Shown: positions 1-11,698, counted from the stretch's first letter. The stretch: 64,000 nt of DNA from Cenococcum geophilum 1.58 (GCA_001692895.1 KV748177.1:3944130-4008129); one strand, 5' to 3'. Notes: generated by a model from the sequence alone, not told the origin. Made by a program: numbers and translations.

Positions 1-539
1 AAGCTTATGCGTTATTACTTATACGTTTTATATTAACCTAGGTAATAGGTATTGATTATACTGCTAGTAGGGTTTAAGGATCCGTCTAGCCTTGTATATA
101 GGTAAAAAGGAGAATATAAAAGAACCTCATATCCCCTTGCTAGGAGCCTATATAAAACACTTTTTAAAAAATCTATAGTATATATTCCGTCCTAAAGTCA
201 GCTAATTAAATATTAATAATAAAGGCTGTAAAAAGAATAATTAATATAAGTAATAGCGAAGTAATAAGTAATGGAGAAAGATATGCAGAGAGATCTAGAG
301 TAAAGGGCGTGTCTATTAGGGGAAAGGCGCTTCTAAAGATAAGGAATGCTTCCTATGCTATAGTAGTAAGAGGCCTTACTAATAGGGCATTAGAGCTAAA
401 GCTAAAACCGGAACTACTAAGGCTCTAAATTAAAGTGTAAGAGAGATTAACTTGGCGTTATAACTTAGAAGTTATTATAAGTATATAAATATATCGCAGT
501 TAGGTTAGGATTTACCGTTTTAGATATTACTAATAATAT
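1..539. other. AT-rich stretch without a recognisable gene
   Basis: No frame gives a protein I recognise. The base composition (TA-rich, poor in CpA) matches the RIP-mutated remainder of the window. A Lys/Arg-rich patch near 270-420 on the plus strand may be decayed coding sequence, but stops are frequent in all frames. Confidence 0.4.
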
Positions 540-800
540 ATTTAATAGCAGTAATCCTAGTCATACTATTGCTCTATAGATAAGCTATTTACAGACTAAA
601 AGTAAAATTAAAATACTAGAGAAGGCTAACTAGAAGTTAAAAAAGGAGGTAGTGTCTCTTAAAAGAAAAAGGGGAATTATAAATAAAATGTAGTAGGGAA
701 AGCGTGGAGATACTGGCTTTAATAAGTATATTATACTTAAGGTAGAGGTATATCTAAGTAGTAATTAGGGTAAATACCTAATAATTCTTACGTAAAGGGT
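540..800 (+). pseudogene. Unassigned decayed frame with coiled-coil-like Lys/Glu stretch
   Basis: One plus-strand frame reads for about 80 codons with only TAG/TAA stops and contains a charged heptad-like run (KIKILEKAN, then KLKKEVVSLKRKRG). Such a run resembles the C-terminal coil seen in pogo/Fot1-type transposases, but it is also common in other proteins, so I leave it unassigned. The stops sit where Gln codons would be expected after RIP. Nothing upstream shows a DDE catalytic core. Confidence 0.25.
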
Positions 801-1214
801 TAGTTTAATAGAAGTAAATAGATATCTAGCACGTGCGTATTTTATTTATAGGTAAGTAGGGTTAAAAATCTAGTGCCCTATGTAACTAATACTAAATAAT
901 ATCCTTATTAATACTATATTAGTTATTAATATAGCCCCTTAAGAGTAAATAGGGTACTTTTTATGCTTACTATATCTATTAAATAACCTAAAAGATTAAA
1001 AATAAAAAGCTAATAAAATTATTAGGCATACGGAATAGTAAACTATATTAAGTTTTTAGTCTAATATTGCCTATATAAATTCAACGCATTCCCTTTAGGC
1101 TCTTTTATAGTAGTACTATAAACTTATTCTAAGGTAGTCTTCCCTATATTATCTTATAACGCCACCTTATTAATACTAATAGCTATATTATACATAGCTT
1201 AGATATTTTATATT

Positions 1215-1995
1215 GCTATTTAATTTTTATAATCCGTATCCGCGTATATATGGGTGGAGAGAATACTGGTTCTCGCTACCAGTAGAGTACTTAAAGGATT
1301 TCCTAAATTTCCTTAAGGATATAGTAAGAAATACTTATTATAAGAACTCTAATATTTAACTAAACTTATTATAAGTGCCACGGACCCCTAAATTTAAAGA
1401 TCTATCTATAATATATCTCCTTCCTCTTAATACTCGTGATAATAATATTCTTCTATCTATTAATCTTATATATAAAGATAGTTAATCGCAGCCTAATTAG
1501 ATAGTGGGAAGTCTAATATTATCTACCTATTCTAGTAGTACTTTACTGCTAATATACTAAGAGAATGGCTATATTACTCTGCTTAATTAAACGCCTAGTA
1601 AAATTTCTTTTAGAAATATCTTTGTCTATAGAACGGATTAGTCTTTATTATTAGATACTCTTAAGGGGATTTATAATATGTGGACGCCGGATAGTAGTAG
1701 TAGTAATACTAAAGGACGTCTTCTTAAAGAAGTATTATTTAATAATAGTACCTGCTACTAAATTAATAGTAGCCTAGAATTACGCCACCGGAGGGTTTTA
1801 CTATAGCGGCATTATAAGTCTTTTAAAGGGAACGATTTGTGGTATAGAATAGAAGTTACTCTCCCTAAAAATCTAGTTAGAGGAAGTCTCTATACATTAT
1901 ACTGGGTTTAGGATTAGCTAATAGTTATAAGCCCGCCTATATTACCAAAGGGTAAAATTAAAATATATACCACCTGCATAGATATATTAATTATT
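1215..1995 (+). pseudogene. RIP-killed copy of a secreted DUF7492-like gene
   Basis: The family, known to me as fungal secreted proteins with a chitin-binding type 4/LPMO-like fold, opens its mature chain with a His after the signal peptide and has the blocks WVEQ, YLLPPN, MCK, RYQENGHVTLP, WTPDGSGG, YTLYWVWDWP and YTTCMD. Seen here: SAYIWVER from about 1242, IYLLPLN from about 1410, ENGYITL at 1561, MWTPDSSS from about 1678, NDLWYRIEVTLP from about 1831, LYTLYWV at about 1890 and IYTTCIDI at about 1968. The mature His reads Tyr and Thr reads Ile, both as expected for C-to-T change. Stops are TAA/TAG at Gln or Trp positions. The frame changes between the WVER block and the YLLPLN block, either by an intron or by an indel. 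The start and signal peptide cannot be placed. It is a dead duplicate of a host gene; the family name is from memory. Confidence 0.7.
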
Positions 1996-2294
1996 TAATA
2001 GTAAATTAGGTTCTAAATTATGTAGTAAAAAATTTAGTAGATTAAATTATAACTTACGAATTTAAAGCATGGTTACGCTTCGCTAATTAAAAACTATATT
2101 TATTAAATATAAAATAGAACTTAAAATTTAAATTTGTAGTAAATATATAGATAGTCTAAAGTAGTAACTTAATATCCTTATTAAATCCCCTAGAAAATAC
2201 CTATTAAAGCTTAACTTAAAATATACACTCCTAAGCTTTAATAGCTTTAATATTAGTAGGGATAATAATAACCTTAGATCCCTATAATAGATTA
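1996..2294. other. No gene seen
   Basis: AT-rich flank between the DUF7492-like remnant and the Copia element. It may hold the decayed 3' end of that gene, but no block is recognisable. A minus-strand open frame at 2128-2403 runs from the LTR into this flank and has no family signal. Confidence 0.5.
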
Positions 2295-2299
2295 GTAAT

Positions 2300-2472
2300 T
2301 GTCGGGAATAAGGCAAGCGGTCGTCACGTATTATCACGTATCGCCGCGGCACTAGTGTGGTAAGGAACCTTAGGTTCTTTACCCACCCCCTAATTCTAAA
2401 CAATAAGCTTTATAACTAACATTTACTATGTCTACTTGAGTAGCATTAGTGAGTTACCCTATAACACTAACA
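2300..2472 (+). repeat. 5' LTR of Copia A
   Basis: It begins TGTCGGGAATAAGG and ends CACTAACA, so the TG...CA ends are kept. It contains the conserved CGCCGCGGCACTAG core that all LTRs of this family share. The middle (TTACCCACCCCCTAATTC) differs from the LTRs of copies B and C. Confidence 0.92.
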
Positions 2473-2899
2473 CTGATCAGTGGTTAAATATATAGTCAAC
2501 TATAGAACAGCAAGGTTTTTAACAGAAGAGACAGTCTTATATAGGGGTGCTATATGCGCTCATATGGAATAGATCCCGGCGATATTGTGCTACCTTAAAC
2601 TTACGGAAAACTAGTAATAGAAGTATTACTAAGTACTAGGAGATACTAAGTTGCGTCTATTATGCAGAACAACCACGTTTACGAAGATTTGGTTGAGTAC
2701 TTTAGGTTAGAAGTATTACTGAACCTAAGGTCCTAAGTTAATGTCCGAAACGCGTCAAAAACAATACTTTTAACACTCTGCCACGTTCCTAGCGGCCCTG
2801 CCACGTTAAAATTACGTTAATAACGCGCTCTCTGGCCCTTATACTCCTCTGTCAGCATCTAAGGTAGTACCAGCGCGCCCTTACCTTATGACAATTTTA

Positions 2900-4430
2900 G
2901 CTCTATTAGACTATCAAAGTTCTACTAGTACGCTATCCCTATATTTTTAACACTCTCTATATATCGAACAACTATTATTATAGCGTTGACCTATCTAAAG
3001 AAGTATAAGAAAGATATTAACCCGGAGATATAGGACAGACCTATAACCGACTTTATAACCACTAAGCAAAAGGAGCTAAATGGATTCTTATTACACTGTA
3101 TGGTATACTATAAAGACAGCGAATATGATAACACTATACTATAGTATTATATAAAGGAGGACTTTGTTAGATAGATAAAGGAAATATAGGTTCCTATATA
3201 TAAGGATCTTATATAGGACTTCTGTAACTTCCTTCGGGAGTATAGAGTATTTATCCCTATAGATAGGGGAGGTATTAGAGATAATATTTAGGAGTATGTT
3301 ATTAAAGCAAAAGAAGAATATAAATGGACTCTATAAGAGATTAAGCACCAACTACGCACTATAAAGAAGCTTAACTTACAATGGAATCTAAGCAATACGC
3401 CATTAGAGATATGCTCTAGTTCCATTACTCTAGAACCCCCTACTTCGCAACTTAATAACCTTTAAACTCTCCTATAGCAAGATTAAGTATCATACTCTAT
3501 TCTATTAAGCTCTACATCCCCACTACAGCCTATAATACAATTTCTACCTCCTTAATCTCTAATACAATCTTAACCCAACCTAGCGCTACTTAGAGGCATC
3601 TTAAAGTTACTTACGGATCTTATAAAGCTCTATTTAGACTAAGAAAAGAAGTTTAGCAGGGAGCTATATGATATCCTTAATTTAAAGCTATATATCTTCT
3701 ACAACTGTTGCTAAAAGGTAGGACTAGAACCTAACTAATATTATAACGCCTATTCTGTTATGCTTAAAGGCCGCGCTAGTACCTTCTACTATGATCGTTT
3801 GGTAGGAAAAGGGTATAATTTTAACCGTATAATATATAAGTTAAGATGCCACTTTAAAACAGAAGAGAATAAGCAATAGTATATGTTGGAATAGAGAGAG
3901 ACTACCTTTCTAAGGATTATTGCTATAAACCCAGGTGTTTTTTAGCTTAATTGTCTTTAAAAGCTCTTTAATCGACTTTAGATAATTTAGCGTAGTTTAT
4001 CTAAATCATATTAAGAGGACTTCAGCCTATATAATTAAGTCATTAGCGTATACTAAGGTATTAAAGAATATAACCTTGCTTTCTTTAACCCTATAAGTAC
4101 TTATAAAGGAGTATATACTTAATTAAGATCCTCTATTGGTACTGCCCTATGCTCTTAAGAAGTATAGTAATTTAACGCCTAACTTTAACCTACTTCAATT
4201 GACCCGGCCGACTAATACGATTATAACTAGACTAATTAAATATATGGTAGTCGTGGCAGGGGATATAGTAGAGGGTATAATTAACGTTAACTATAAAGCA
4301 ATTGTGGAGGTCCTTGTGGAGGTTCATTTCGTAACAATTAGTAGAAGAAATGCTATGTTTGTAAGAAGCCAAATTACTAGTTAACTAGGCACCCTCTTAA
4401 TAGACGAAAAGAGGCATATAATAAGTTTCG
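2900..4430 (+). pseudogene. Copia A gag remnant
   Basis: Decayed nucleocapsid region of the element. A zinc-knuckle-like stretch (CYVCKKPN then RHPLN) is visible near 4345-4395, which marks the gag C-terminus in this fungal Copia group. The reading frame is interrupted many times. The equivalent regions of copies B and C lie at about 31000-32480 and 55200-58740. Confidence 0.7.
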
Positions 4431-4689
4431 CTAGAGTATAAGAAACGTTAGAAACTATAAGGTTACTATAGCCTACTTTTAAAGCTTCCTAGTTTAATAT
4501 AAAGGTATAAAAGATTTTAAGGGTAAGGTTAATGAGGCCGAATAACTTTTTATAGATATGGAAATTAAAGACTACCCTTCCGACCAATACTTCACCGAGT
4601 TTAGTGAGGTAGATAGTATATAAACTGTCACTATTCTTAACAACCAATCTACGCTTTATTCTGTTACGAAGTTAGATATCTTTAATAAG

Positions 4690-7600
4690 CTAAGGGAGAG
4701 TTCCGCGTTCTTATTTAATAATAAATACTTAGCGAACGTCTTCTATAGTATTATACTAGATACTAAAGCCGCAGAAGTATTTATAGTAGGAGAACCTCAA
4801 GTACGAGCTCTTTAGCAGCTTAATAGCTCTATTTAGATCAACTAATTAACGGCAGGCCAATATATAATTTGCTTTAGTAAGGGTACTATAATCTCTTTTA
4901 GCACAATTAAGGTCCAAACCCCGTTAGGATATATTATTTTCCACATTATTCCCGTAAATACCCTATTTCTATTCTGCATCTAAGATATAGATAAATTAGG
5001 CGTTAAGCTTAATAACCTTAAGAATATGCTTATTTAGGGAGATAATCGGGTGCCCGTTATATGTAAGTGGGGTTACCCTTAGTTACTCCTTTAATAGCCA
5101 GAAAGGAGTATTGCTTAGAGCTACTTAACCAAGTCAGAGCTACGTCAACTACACCGTCGTTTTAGCCACCTATCCGTTTACTAACTACTTAGGGTTCTTT
5201 AGCGAGCAGGTTATAAAGTTAAGGTTAAGATAATTAAGTATCTTATAAAGTACTGCTATTACTACCAAATGAACCAGAAGTCCCCTGGCCGATTTAAGTT
5301 TACCCTTAAAAATAACTATAACTTTAACTTCTATATTATTATTAATATTATATATCTTAGCGGCAAGCTAGTACTCTAAGTTATTAACTTCTTAACCTTC
5401 TTTTAAGCCGCACGCTTTTTAAAAGATATATTAGCTAGGAACGTATAGGATACTCTTTAATTATACTAGATTAATGTTTACCTAGGACCCCCTAATTAAA
5501 TTGTTTATAATATAAGAAAGAACTTCTTATCTGCAGAGTTTTAATAATAGGTAAAGGTAATAACAATTAAGGTTAAGAAAGTCCCCGTTAAGGCACACAA
5601 TAGTATTAAAAAGGTAGAATAATACTATACGCCATTACGCCGCATATATAAGATTATTTCTTTAAAACTAGAGGGTGCTAGTAAAAAGCTTATCCTATAA
5701 ATAGCTGTTAAGGCTATCAACGATACCGCTGGCCTAGATGGGCTTATACCTACATTGCTAGTCTTTAGCGCCTACCCTTAAATAACTAATAATTCTCTAC
5801 TATCTCCCTCTATTATATAACGAGCTAAGGCAATTCACAAGGCAACGAAGGAGGTGCAACGTCTCTACGCTACGCGCTAGGTCAATAATATACTAGGAAT
5901 AAGAAATAGCCTAAATACCTTAACTACGCTCGATCTGCCACTCCAATCTAAGATACGCGTATAGCGTAAAAAGGGAGGATGGTTAGGCCTATATAAACTT
6001 ATTATAATTAATAGTTAGACTTATACTCTTTAGATACCCTATAGACCTACTTAATTCCGTTTAACTGTTATTAAGCCTTACTATAAAGATAATAGTTCTG
6101 AGCCTTTACAGAATACCCTAGAAGATACCCCAGGAGATACCCTAGAGGAGAACCACAATTAACGTGCCCTAGAAGGCGACTACGACCCTAATATAACTAT
6201 AGTAGATACGCCGTAACTACGACGCGGTAGAGGTCGCCCAAAGGGATCACGAAACCGCCAACACCTTATTAATTTCAAAGAGCAACTTATTACCGCCATT
6301 AAGAATAAAGTTGAGCTATCAATAGCCTTTATAATAGCTAAAAAGAAGGCTAACTTTAAGCTCGTAAAACAGCTCTAAAAGGAAGGCCGTATTATAACTT
6401 TAGGAGCTCCTTTCCAAGCATCTAATAAGTAGGAGATTAACGGTCTTATTGTAAGAGGAGTCTTTAAGTTTAAGAAGTATGACCCTGCTAAGTTCAATAG
6501 GGTTCGCATATTTAGGTTAAGAATAGTTAACAAGATTAAAGGTAAAGCTACTAATACCCTATTCAAGAAGTTAAGGCTAGTTATTTAAGGTTATAATAAT
6601 AATAGCAAGGAAGTAATTCTTACGCAATCCCCTATAATTTAATAAGCTAGTTAGCAAGTTATTATTACGCTAGCTCCCTCCTTAATAAAGAATAGAATAG
6701 CGGTTTATTTATAAGATATTATCTAAGCCTATACCTAATTAGAGACACGCCTTTAGCGCTTAATACTAGCATACCTTTTAGAGCAAATTCGCCACCAATA
6801 TCCCAAAGATACGATTATAGTTATACTTAAGCCACTATATAGAATCGCAGAGGTAGGAACTTATTAGTGGGCTACTTATAGCAAGCACTATAAAGAGAAG
6901 CTTTTAATAACTACTTCTACATTCAATCCCTACTTCCTTATTATAGCCACGGGAACTCTATTTGGAATTGTTAGTATATAAATAGATAATATAATCATCT
7001 TAGGAGACAACTAATTTTTAGCTCTTAAAGAAGATAAGCTAGTAAAGGCAAACCTTATAGTAAAGCCAAAGGAAAGACTTAATTTAATAACACTATTACT
7101 CTTTAATGGATGTATTATTTCCCTAAATAAGGATTCTATTACCCTACGCCAGAAAGGTTAAGGTAAGAAGATTAACGTTATTAACGTTAATTCTCCAAAG
7201 TAAGGATATATAGAGTAATATGCTTACAGAGCTTATGTGGCTTCTATCTATTAACCTAAAGCTTCCTTTAATCTCTCTATTACCGCCTAATACTAGAAAC
7301 TAACTAAGGATAATGTTTTTAACCTAAATAAGCGTCTTTTTTAGTAAATAAACCATCTTAATCGGGGACTACTCTATATGCCTATTAATCTTCCTACCGC
7401 TAAGCTATTTGTGTTTATTAATAGATTATTTATAAATAATAAAGATTTTAGCTCCTAACTAGGATATAAGATTATTATAGTAAACAAATCTACTAGAGAG
7501 AATAACTTTATAATCCACGGTAATCTTATCTATTAGAGCTTAACTAAGAGTAAATATATTACTTAAAGCGTTTTAGCGTCAGAGATATATAGAATGGTTA

Positions 7601-7920
7601 GTAGAGTTAATATAGCAATTACAATTAGAACTACCCTTAAGATAATTATAGATTAACTCGAACTTCCTATTATCCCTATAATTATATACACCGACTTATA
7701 TTCCCTCTATAAGTATTTAGTTAAGCTTAGTATTATAAAGGAGAAGCGCCTTATAATTAATATTATGGCACTTTAGCAGTCCTATAAGCGTTAAGAACTC
7801 TTTAAAATCCAATAAATTAATGGCTAAAATAACCCGGTAGATGTAATAATAAAGGTAAACCTAAATAAGGCACTAGAGACGTTCGTTAACATAAATACTC
7901 TATATATACGAGTTAAAGGT
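4690..7920 (+). pseudogene. Copia A pol remnant (PR-INT-RT-RH)
   Basis: The integrase region shows the zinc-binding part (near 5130-5270, CYYCQMNQKSPG) followed by the core and an HNSIRKVERY block (about 5595-5630) typical of the region around the catalytic Glu. The reverse transcriptase is recognised by its order after integrase, by a block near 6600-6720 (ILTQSP ... YL.DI.QAYTQ) and by the later ILGDN block near 6995. RNase H ends with a D...YSLYK block and NPVDV near 7685-7850. The order places the element in Ty1/Copia. The frame is broken many times. Confidence 0.8.
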
Positions 7921-7960
7921 TAGGTTAAGAGGGAAATTTAGAGAAATTAAGATCTTATAG

Positions 7961-8150
7961 AACTTTAACCGCCGGTTAAAGTTATTTAATTAGTTAGATT
8001 CTTGCCAAGAGCGCTACGCCTAATTAATTTAGGTAGTGGTATAGAGTTCTGCCAACGCTATTTGTTAAGCTAGCTAATTAGGATTTTCTATCCCCAGGAT
8101 AAAAAATCGCCATTAGCTCGGCTAAGAGCGGTAAGCGGAACTAACATCTT
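7961..8150 (+). repeat. Hairpin-bearing 3' module, Copia A copy
   Basis: An inverted repeat at 7961-7983 has 11-bp arms AACTTTAACCG and CGGTTAAAGTT around one base, followed by a block containing TTAATTAGTTAGATT. A second hairpin at 8081-8110 has decayed arms GGATTTTCTAT...and...AAAAATCGC. Downstream is GCGGTAAGCGGAACTAACAT. Related sequences lie in the same position in Copia C and in chromoviruses F and F2; Copia B keeps the second hairpin only. It ends about 135 bp before the 3' LTR. Confidence 0.75.
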
Positions 8151-8285
8151 CGCACGAACCCGTATATCTACCTACGCTACCTCTTCCCCTTTATTTCTTC
8201 TTCTTTTTCTCCTTAGCTTTGTATCTTTATATAGTAGTAATCTATAAGTATATATAGATGGCAACTATAAAAGAAGAGTTGCTAG

Positions 8286-8458
8286 TGTTGGGAATGAGGT
8301 AAGCGGTCGTTATATGTCGTCACGTGTCGCCGCGGCACTAGTGTGGTGAGGAACCTTAGGTTTCTTACCCACCCCCTAATTCTAAACAATAAGCTTTATA
8401 ACTAACATTTACTATGTCTACTCAAGTAGCATTGGTGAGTTACCCTATAACACTAACA
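8286..8458 (+). repeat. 3' LTR of Copia A
   Basis: It begins TGTTGGGAATGAGG and ends CACTAACA, and is 173 bp like its partner at 2300. All differences from the partner are C/T or G/A. A short purine-rich run (AAAAGAAGAG) lies just upstream and could be the polypurine tract. Confidence 0.92.
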
Positions 8459-8463
8459 GTAAT

Positions 8464-8960
8464 AATATATTAAAAAATTCCTAAGGAGATCTTTTACTTA
8501 TAGAAGCTTTTCCGGCTAGGATAAGCTCTTATTAAAAATATAAACGAAGTACTTTCCCTTATAACGCACTATTATGAATATTTTAGCTTTAGTTAGACCG
8601 CTAAGCTTATTAGCTTTTTTTTAAATAATGTACTGCTTTGTCTACTAAACCTAAGTTATTACTATTTTTCTAGAGTTTGTGCGTAGACTTTACCCTTATT
8701 TAATAGAGTTGTTTTAGTCCTAGGTCTTATTCTATCTTCTTTAGAAGTATTACCTATTAGAGATCTATTAGGGCCCTGTTTATCCAATATAATATTACTA
8801 TAGCTTAACTATTTTAGTATTAGCTATAGGGTTATTTTTAGGGTATTATATTATTGTATAGAAGTTCTAGTTACCTTGCCTTTTAGAAAGAATAGAATTT
8901 ACTTAATAGGCGACGCCTATAAAGAACCTTTAAGGGGTATAGAATAAGATATGCTAATAG
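8464..8960 (-). pseudogene. Unassigned decayed frame
   Basis: One minus-strand frame reads about 140 codons with only TAA/TAG stops and contains readable runs such as LDKQGPNRSLIGNTSKEDR. I recognise no family. In RIP-mutated DNA such frames can arise from real genes because Gln and Trp codons become stops, so it may be a dead gene copy, but chance cannot be excluded. Confidence 0.25.
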
Positions 8961-9560
8961 GTAACAATTTTAGTGACATTTTAAGAAGCGAAGAATTTGT
9001 TAAATTAATGGCATGCTTTCTCTTTTATCTTTTAGACTATAGAGTAGTATAATCCGGCATTTAAGGATCCTTTATAGGCTTATATACTATTTTATCAAGT
9101 TTAGGTAGGTTACTAAAGAATTATAAGAGCTTACTATATATTCTAAACTTATAAAAGACATATAAGGGAAAAGAGTAAAGATTAGAATAAAGAGTTTACA
9201 AATTAGAATATAAGGACTATTAATAACTACTACTTATATCTTGTACGCGTAGAATAAATTTAGAAATCTTAAATTAGATTTATACTTAGCGCGTACTATA
9301 GCGTCAGCGGGAATAATAAGTAGTTAATGGTGGTATGCTAAGGACGTGCCGCCTAAAGCTATAGCGCTTAAGGAATCTTAATTTTAATTTATGCTAATAT
9401 AAATTTATTCTCTAGAAAAATTAACCCTTAGTTTTAAAGGATATAATAGGTTCTTTAATTAAACTATAGTAATTGCCCTAGCTAGATTTTCCACTTTAGT
9501 AGTAAGTATTCTTACCGCTTAAGTATAACTACTTACGGTCCTAATAAATAGTTATAAAGG
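8961..9560. other. No gene recognised
   Basis: TA-rich sequence upstream of the F-box/ankyrin remnant. No LTR, TIR or protein family block was seen. It may include the former promoter of that gene. Confidence 0.4.
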
Positions 9561-10329
9561 ATATTACTGCTTAATCTGCCGAATGAAATATTATTATTAA
9601 TAGCCAAGAACCTATAAGTGGAGGGAGATATTAACGCTTTTACCTAGATAAATAACTGCCTTTATAGTATTTTAAATTCTTACCTTTATTACCATAACGT
9701 TAAATGGGAGGATAGTATAGTATTAATATAGGCTGTAAAATAAGGACAAGATATAACTGCTTAAAAATCTCTTAATGCTGCCAAAATTAGAGTAGTGACT
9801 TAATATTAATACTATAGGCGTGCGGATTTATTATAGGTAGTAAGAAACGGACATGAATTAGTAGTACGGCTATTACTTAGAAGTAGACTTAGTAGTCTTA
9901 ACCTAAAGGACTTTTCCTATAAGCTATTATACGCTATAAGGTTTAGGCGGACGGTAGTAGTATAGCTACTTTTAGAAAGTGTTAATATAAACTATAAGTA
10001 AGAAAACGGCCAGATACTACTATTATTAGCCGTAGAAAAGAGGTATAAAGATATAGTTTAACTACTTCTAGAATATAAAAATGTTTATATTAATATAAGA
10101 GACTGCTTTAGTCAGACACTACTATTATAGGCTATTAATTATAAGTATAATATAGTAGTATAATTTTTAGTTAAGTATAGGGGTGTTAATATTAACTTAA
10201 GGGACTCCTTAAGTAGAATGCTATTATCTATAGCTAAAGTATATAGGGATGCTATAATAGTTTAACTGCTTTTAGAGTGCGAAAGTAATGGTCTAAAATT
10301 TATAGACTAGTGTAGTGGTATAAGCAGTC
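9561..10329 (+). pseudogene. RIP-killed F-box/ankyrin-repeat gene
   Basis: A single frame of about 256 codons reads through without a frame change. Its first codon is ATA at 9561, likely a former ATG because the F-box starts at once: LLNLPNEILLLIAKNL, then DINAFT and the NVKWED stretch (residues about 2-55). From about residue 60 ankyrin-type repeats follow: RNGHELVVRLLLR, LLLAVEKRYKDIV, NYKYNIVV and VYRDAIIV, with about five helices-plus-loop units and the loop spacing of about 33 residues. About a dozen internal stops are all TAA or TAG at Gln positions (for example before LLLE). Family members are adaptors of SCF ubiquitin ligases, with ankyrin repeats choosing the target. It is a dead copy. 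It lies on the same strand as the kinase remnant 650 bp downstream. Confidence 0.75.
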
Positions 10330-10981
10330 CTTTAATTTAATATTAAAGGATAAGTAAAGATTAATTTAGAGGTAGTCTAACTCTAGTATATAGATTAATT
10401 AGTAGGTTTATAGTTCTTAATAATATAGTAGATATAAAATTTTATAGATTGGCTAACTCTTCTTTCTGCTAATTAATGTAATTGTTTTCTGTATACCTTA
10501 ACCTTTTAGAGATCTACTTCCTTTTTATATTGGTAAGTTCTTATTATATACTAGACCCGGCTTTATATTTAGCTATAGTAATTATATAGTTAGTAGTATA
10601 GCCTAGTATATTTAATAACTATAGCCTTAGCTAGTATATAGCTATATTTAGTAATAATTTTTAGTTATAGAAAATGCGCTATAATAGAATAAGCTAGAAG
10701 TGGAACCTAAAGCTAAAAAAAATCCCTAGGCTAAAAAGAAGGGCACACTATAATTATTGCCGTCTTTTTCACTAGAAGTTATTACCCCTTTTTATATTTA
10801 TCTTATTATAGAGTATAGGGTTAGTGTATCTGCTATAAAGACTAATCTTATTTAAAAATAGTGTCTAAAATATAGGGCGAATAATAGATTAGTTAGCTAG
10901 ACACCGGCCCCTTTAAAGCTCTTTATATATTTAATATTAACTATTACTTTAACACTTATAGACCTTATTATAGTACTACCC
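10330..10981 (-). pseudogene. Unassigned decayed frame between two gene remnants
   Basis: About 10450-10890 reads on the minus strand for some 140 codons with only TAA/TAG stops (a readable run is SEKDGNNYSVPFFLA). No family is recognised. Alternatively this is the spacer and promoter of the kinase remnant. The rest of the interval shows nothing. Confidence 0.2.
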
Positions 10982-11698
10982 CCTAGCTATAGCTATAAGA
11001 ATCTTATTAGCTAAGGAGTTTTAGGCACTATATATTGCGATAAACTTTAAAATAAGGTTATTAAAGCTCTAAATAATATAAATTCTTAATGCTTTATTAA
11101 AGTTGAAAAGGAGATTTATAAAAGACTCGGTTAATATAATAGACTCTTATAATATTATAGCAGTAAACTTTTCTAAAAGGATAACTATATGGCGATATAT
11201 TTAGAACGCGGTTTAAACGGCTAGCTTTATAGGTTTCTTTAGAATAGAAGTAATAATATTAATTAAACTTTATAAATGCGTTAGATTTTATAGCTTATAG
11301 ATATTCTTAAATATATTTACTCTAGAGGTGTTATATATAGTAATATTTTGTATTATAATATTCTTTTAGATAAATATTTAAACGTAAAGCTAATTAACTT
11401 TACTAGTTTATTAATTAATGGGTCCCCTCTTCTCGCTTTATACTCCGTTTAAGCCTAACCTTTATATTTTAGTACGCCTTAAAAGAACAAAATTTTTACC
11501 TTTAGATTGGCTTATTATTATATCTTAATATATTATATTACCTTTTATAAACTTTCTAATAATAATATAAAGGATTATTATAAATAAGGAATATTTCCCG
11601 AATTAAAGTCCTTAGGGGCCTTTAGAGTTATTATTAGAGGCTATTAAAACGGTAAATATAACTATATAGATGGCGTTATTAAAGAAATAGATAAGTAA
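10982..11698 (+). pseudogene. RIP-killed protein kinase gene
   Basis: One frame of 239 codons keeps the kinase fold from the glycine loop to lobe C: GVLGTIY (about residues 12-18), the VAIK-type lysine in NKVIKAL, the helix-C Glu in KVEKEIYKRL, the hinge MAIYLERG, the catalytic loop GVIYSNILYYNILLD and the metal loop KLINFTS, then ending with FPELKSLG. In the catalytic loop and the DFG-like motif the expected Asp is read as Asn (GAY to AAT), the change RIP makes on the other strand. About 17 internal stops are all TAA/TAG at Gln or Trp positions; there is no TGA and no frame change. The catalytic loop sequence resembles an expanded group of short fungal kinases often found near transposons. 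The copy is clearly dead; the start is not certain. Confidence 0.8.

Larger units (their letters stand above)
2300..8458 (+). mobile_element. Ty1/Copia LTR retrotransposon A, full length but decayed
   Basis: This is a 6159-bp fossil with both LTRs (173 bp each) and a perfect target duplication. The parts run in Copia order, with integrase before reverse transcriptase: leader to about 2900, gag about 2900-4430 (CCHC-type knuckle near 4345-4390), protease about 4690-5060, integrase about 5080-6070, reverse transcriptase about 6380-7260, RNase H about 7380-7920. An untranslated 3' part holds a hairpin module, then a purine-rich run before 8286. The coding part is broken in dozens of places. The two LTRs differ at about 16 of 173 positions, all transitions, so the divergence reflects RIP more than age. 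It belongs to the same family as the copies at 27020-33068 and 51157-59325, with a distinct LTR middle. Confidence 0.93.
2295..8463 (+). repeat. Target-site duplication GTAAT around Copia element A
   Basis: GTAAT occurs at 2295-2299 directly before the 5' LTR and at 8459-8463 directly after the 3' LTR. A perfect 5-bp duplication is the expected length for Copia integration and shows that both ends of this copy are original. Confidence 0.92.

Noticed and set aside
2128-2403. Minus-strand open frame of 91 codons
   Set aside because: It crosses the 5' LTR boundary of Copia A, so it cannot be one old gene, and has no family signal.
6375-6566. Minus-strand open frame of 63 codons
   Set aside because: Antisense to the reverse transcriptase region of Copia A.
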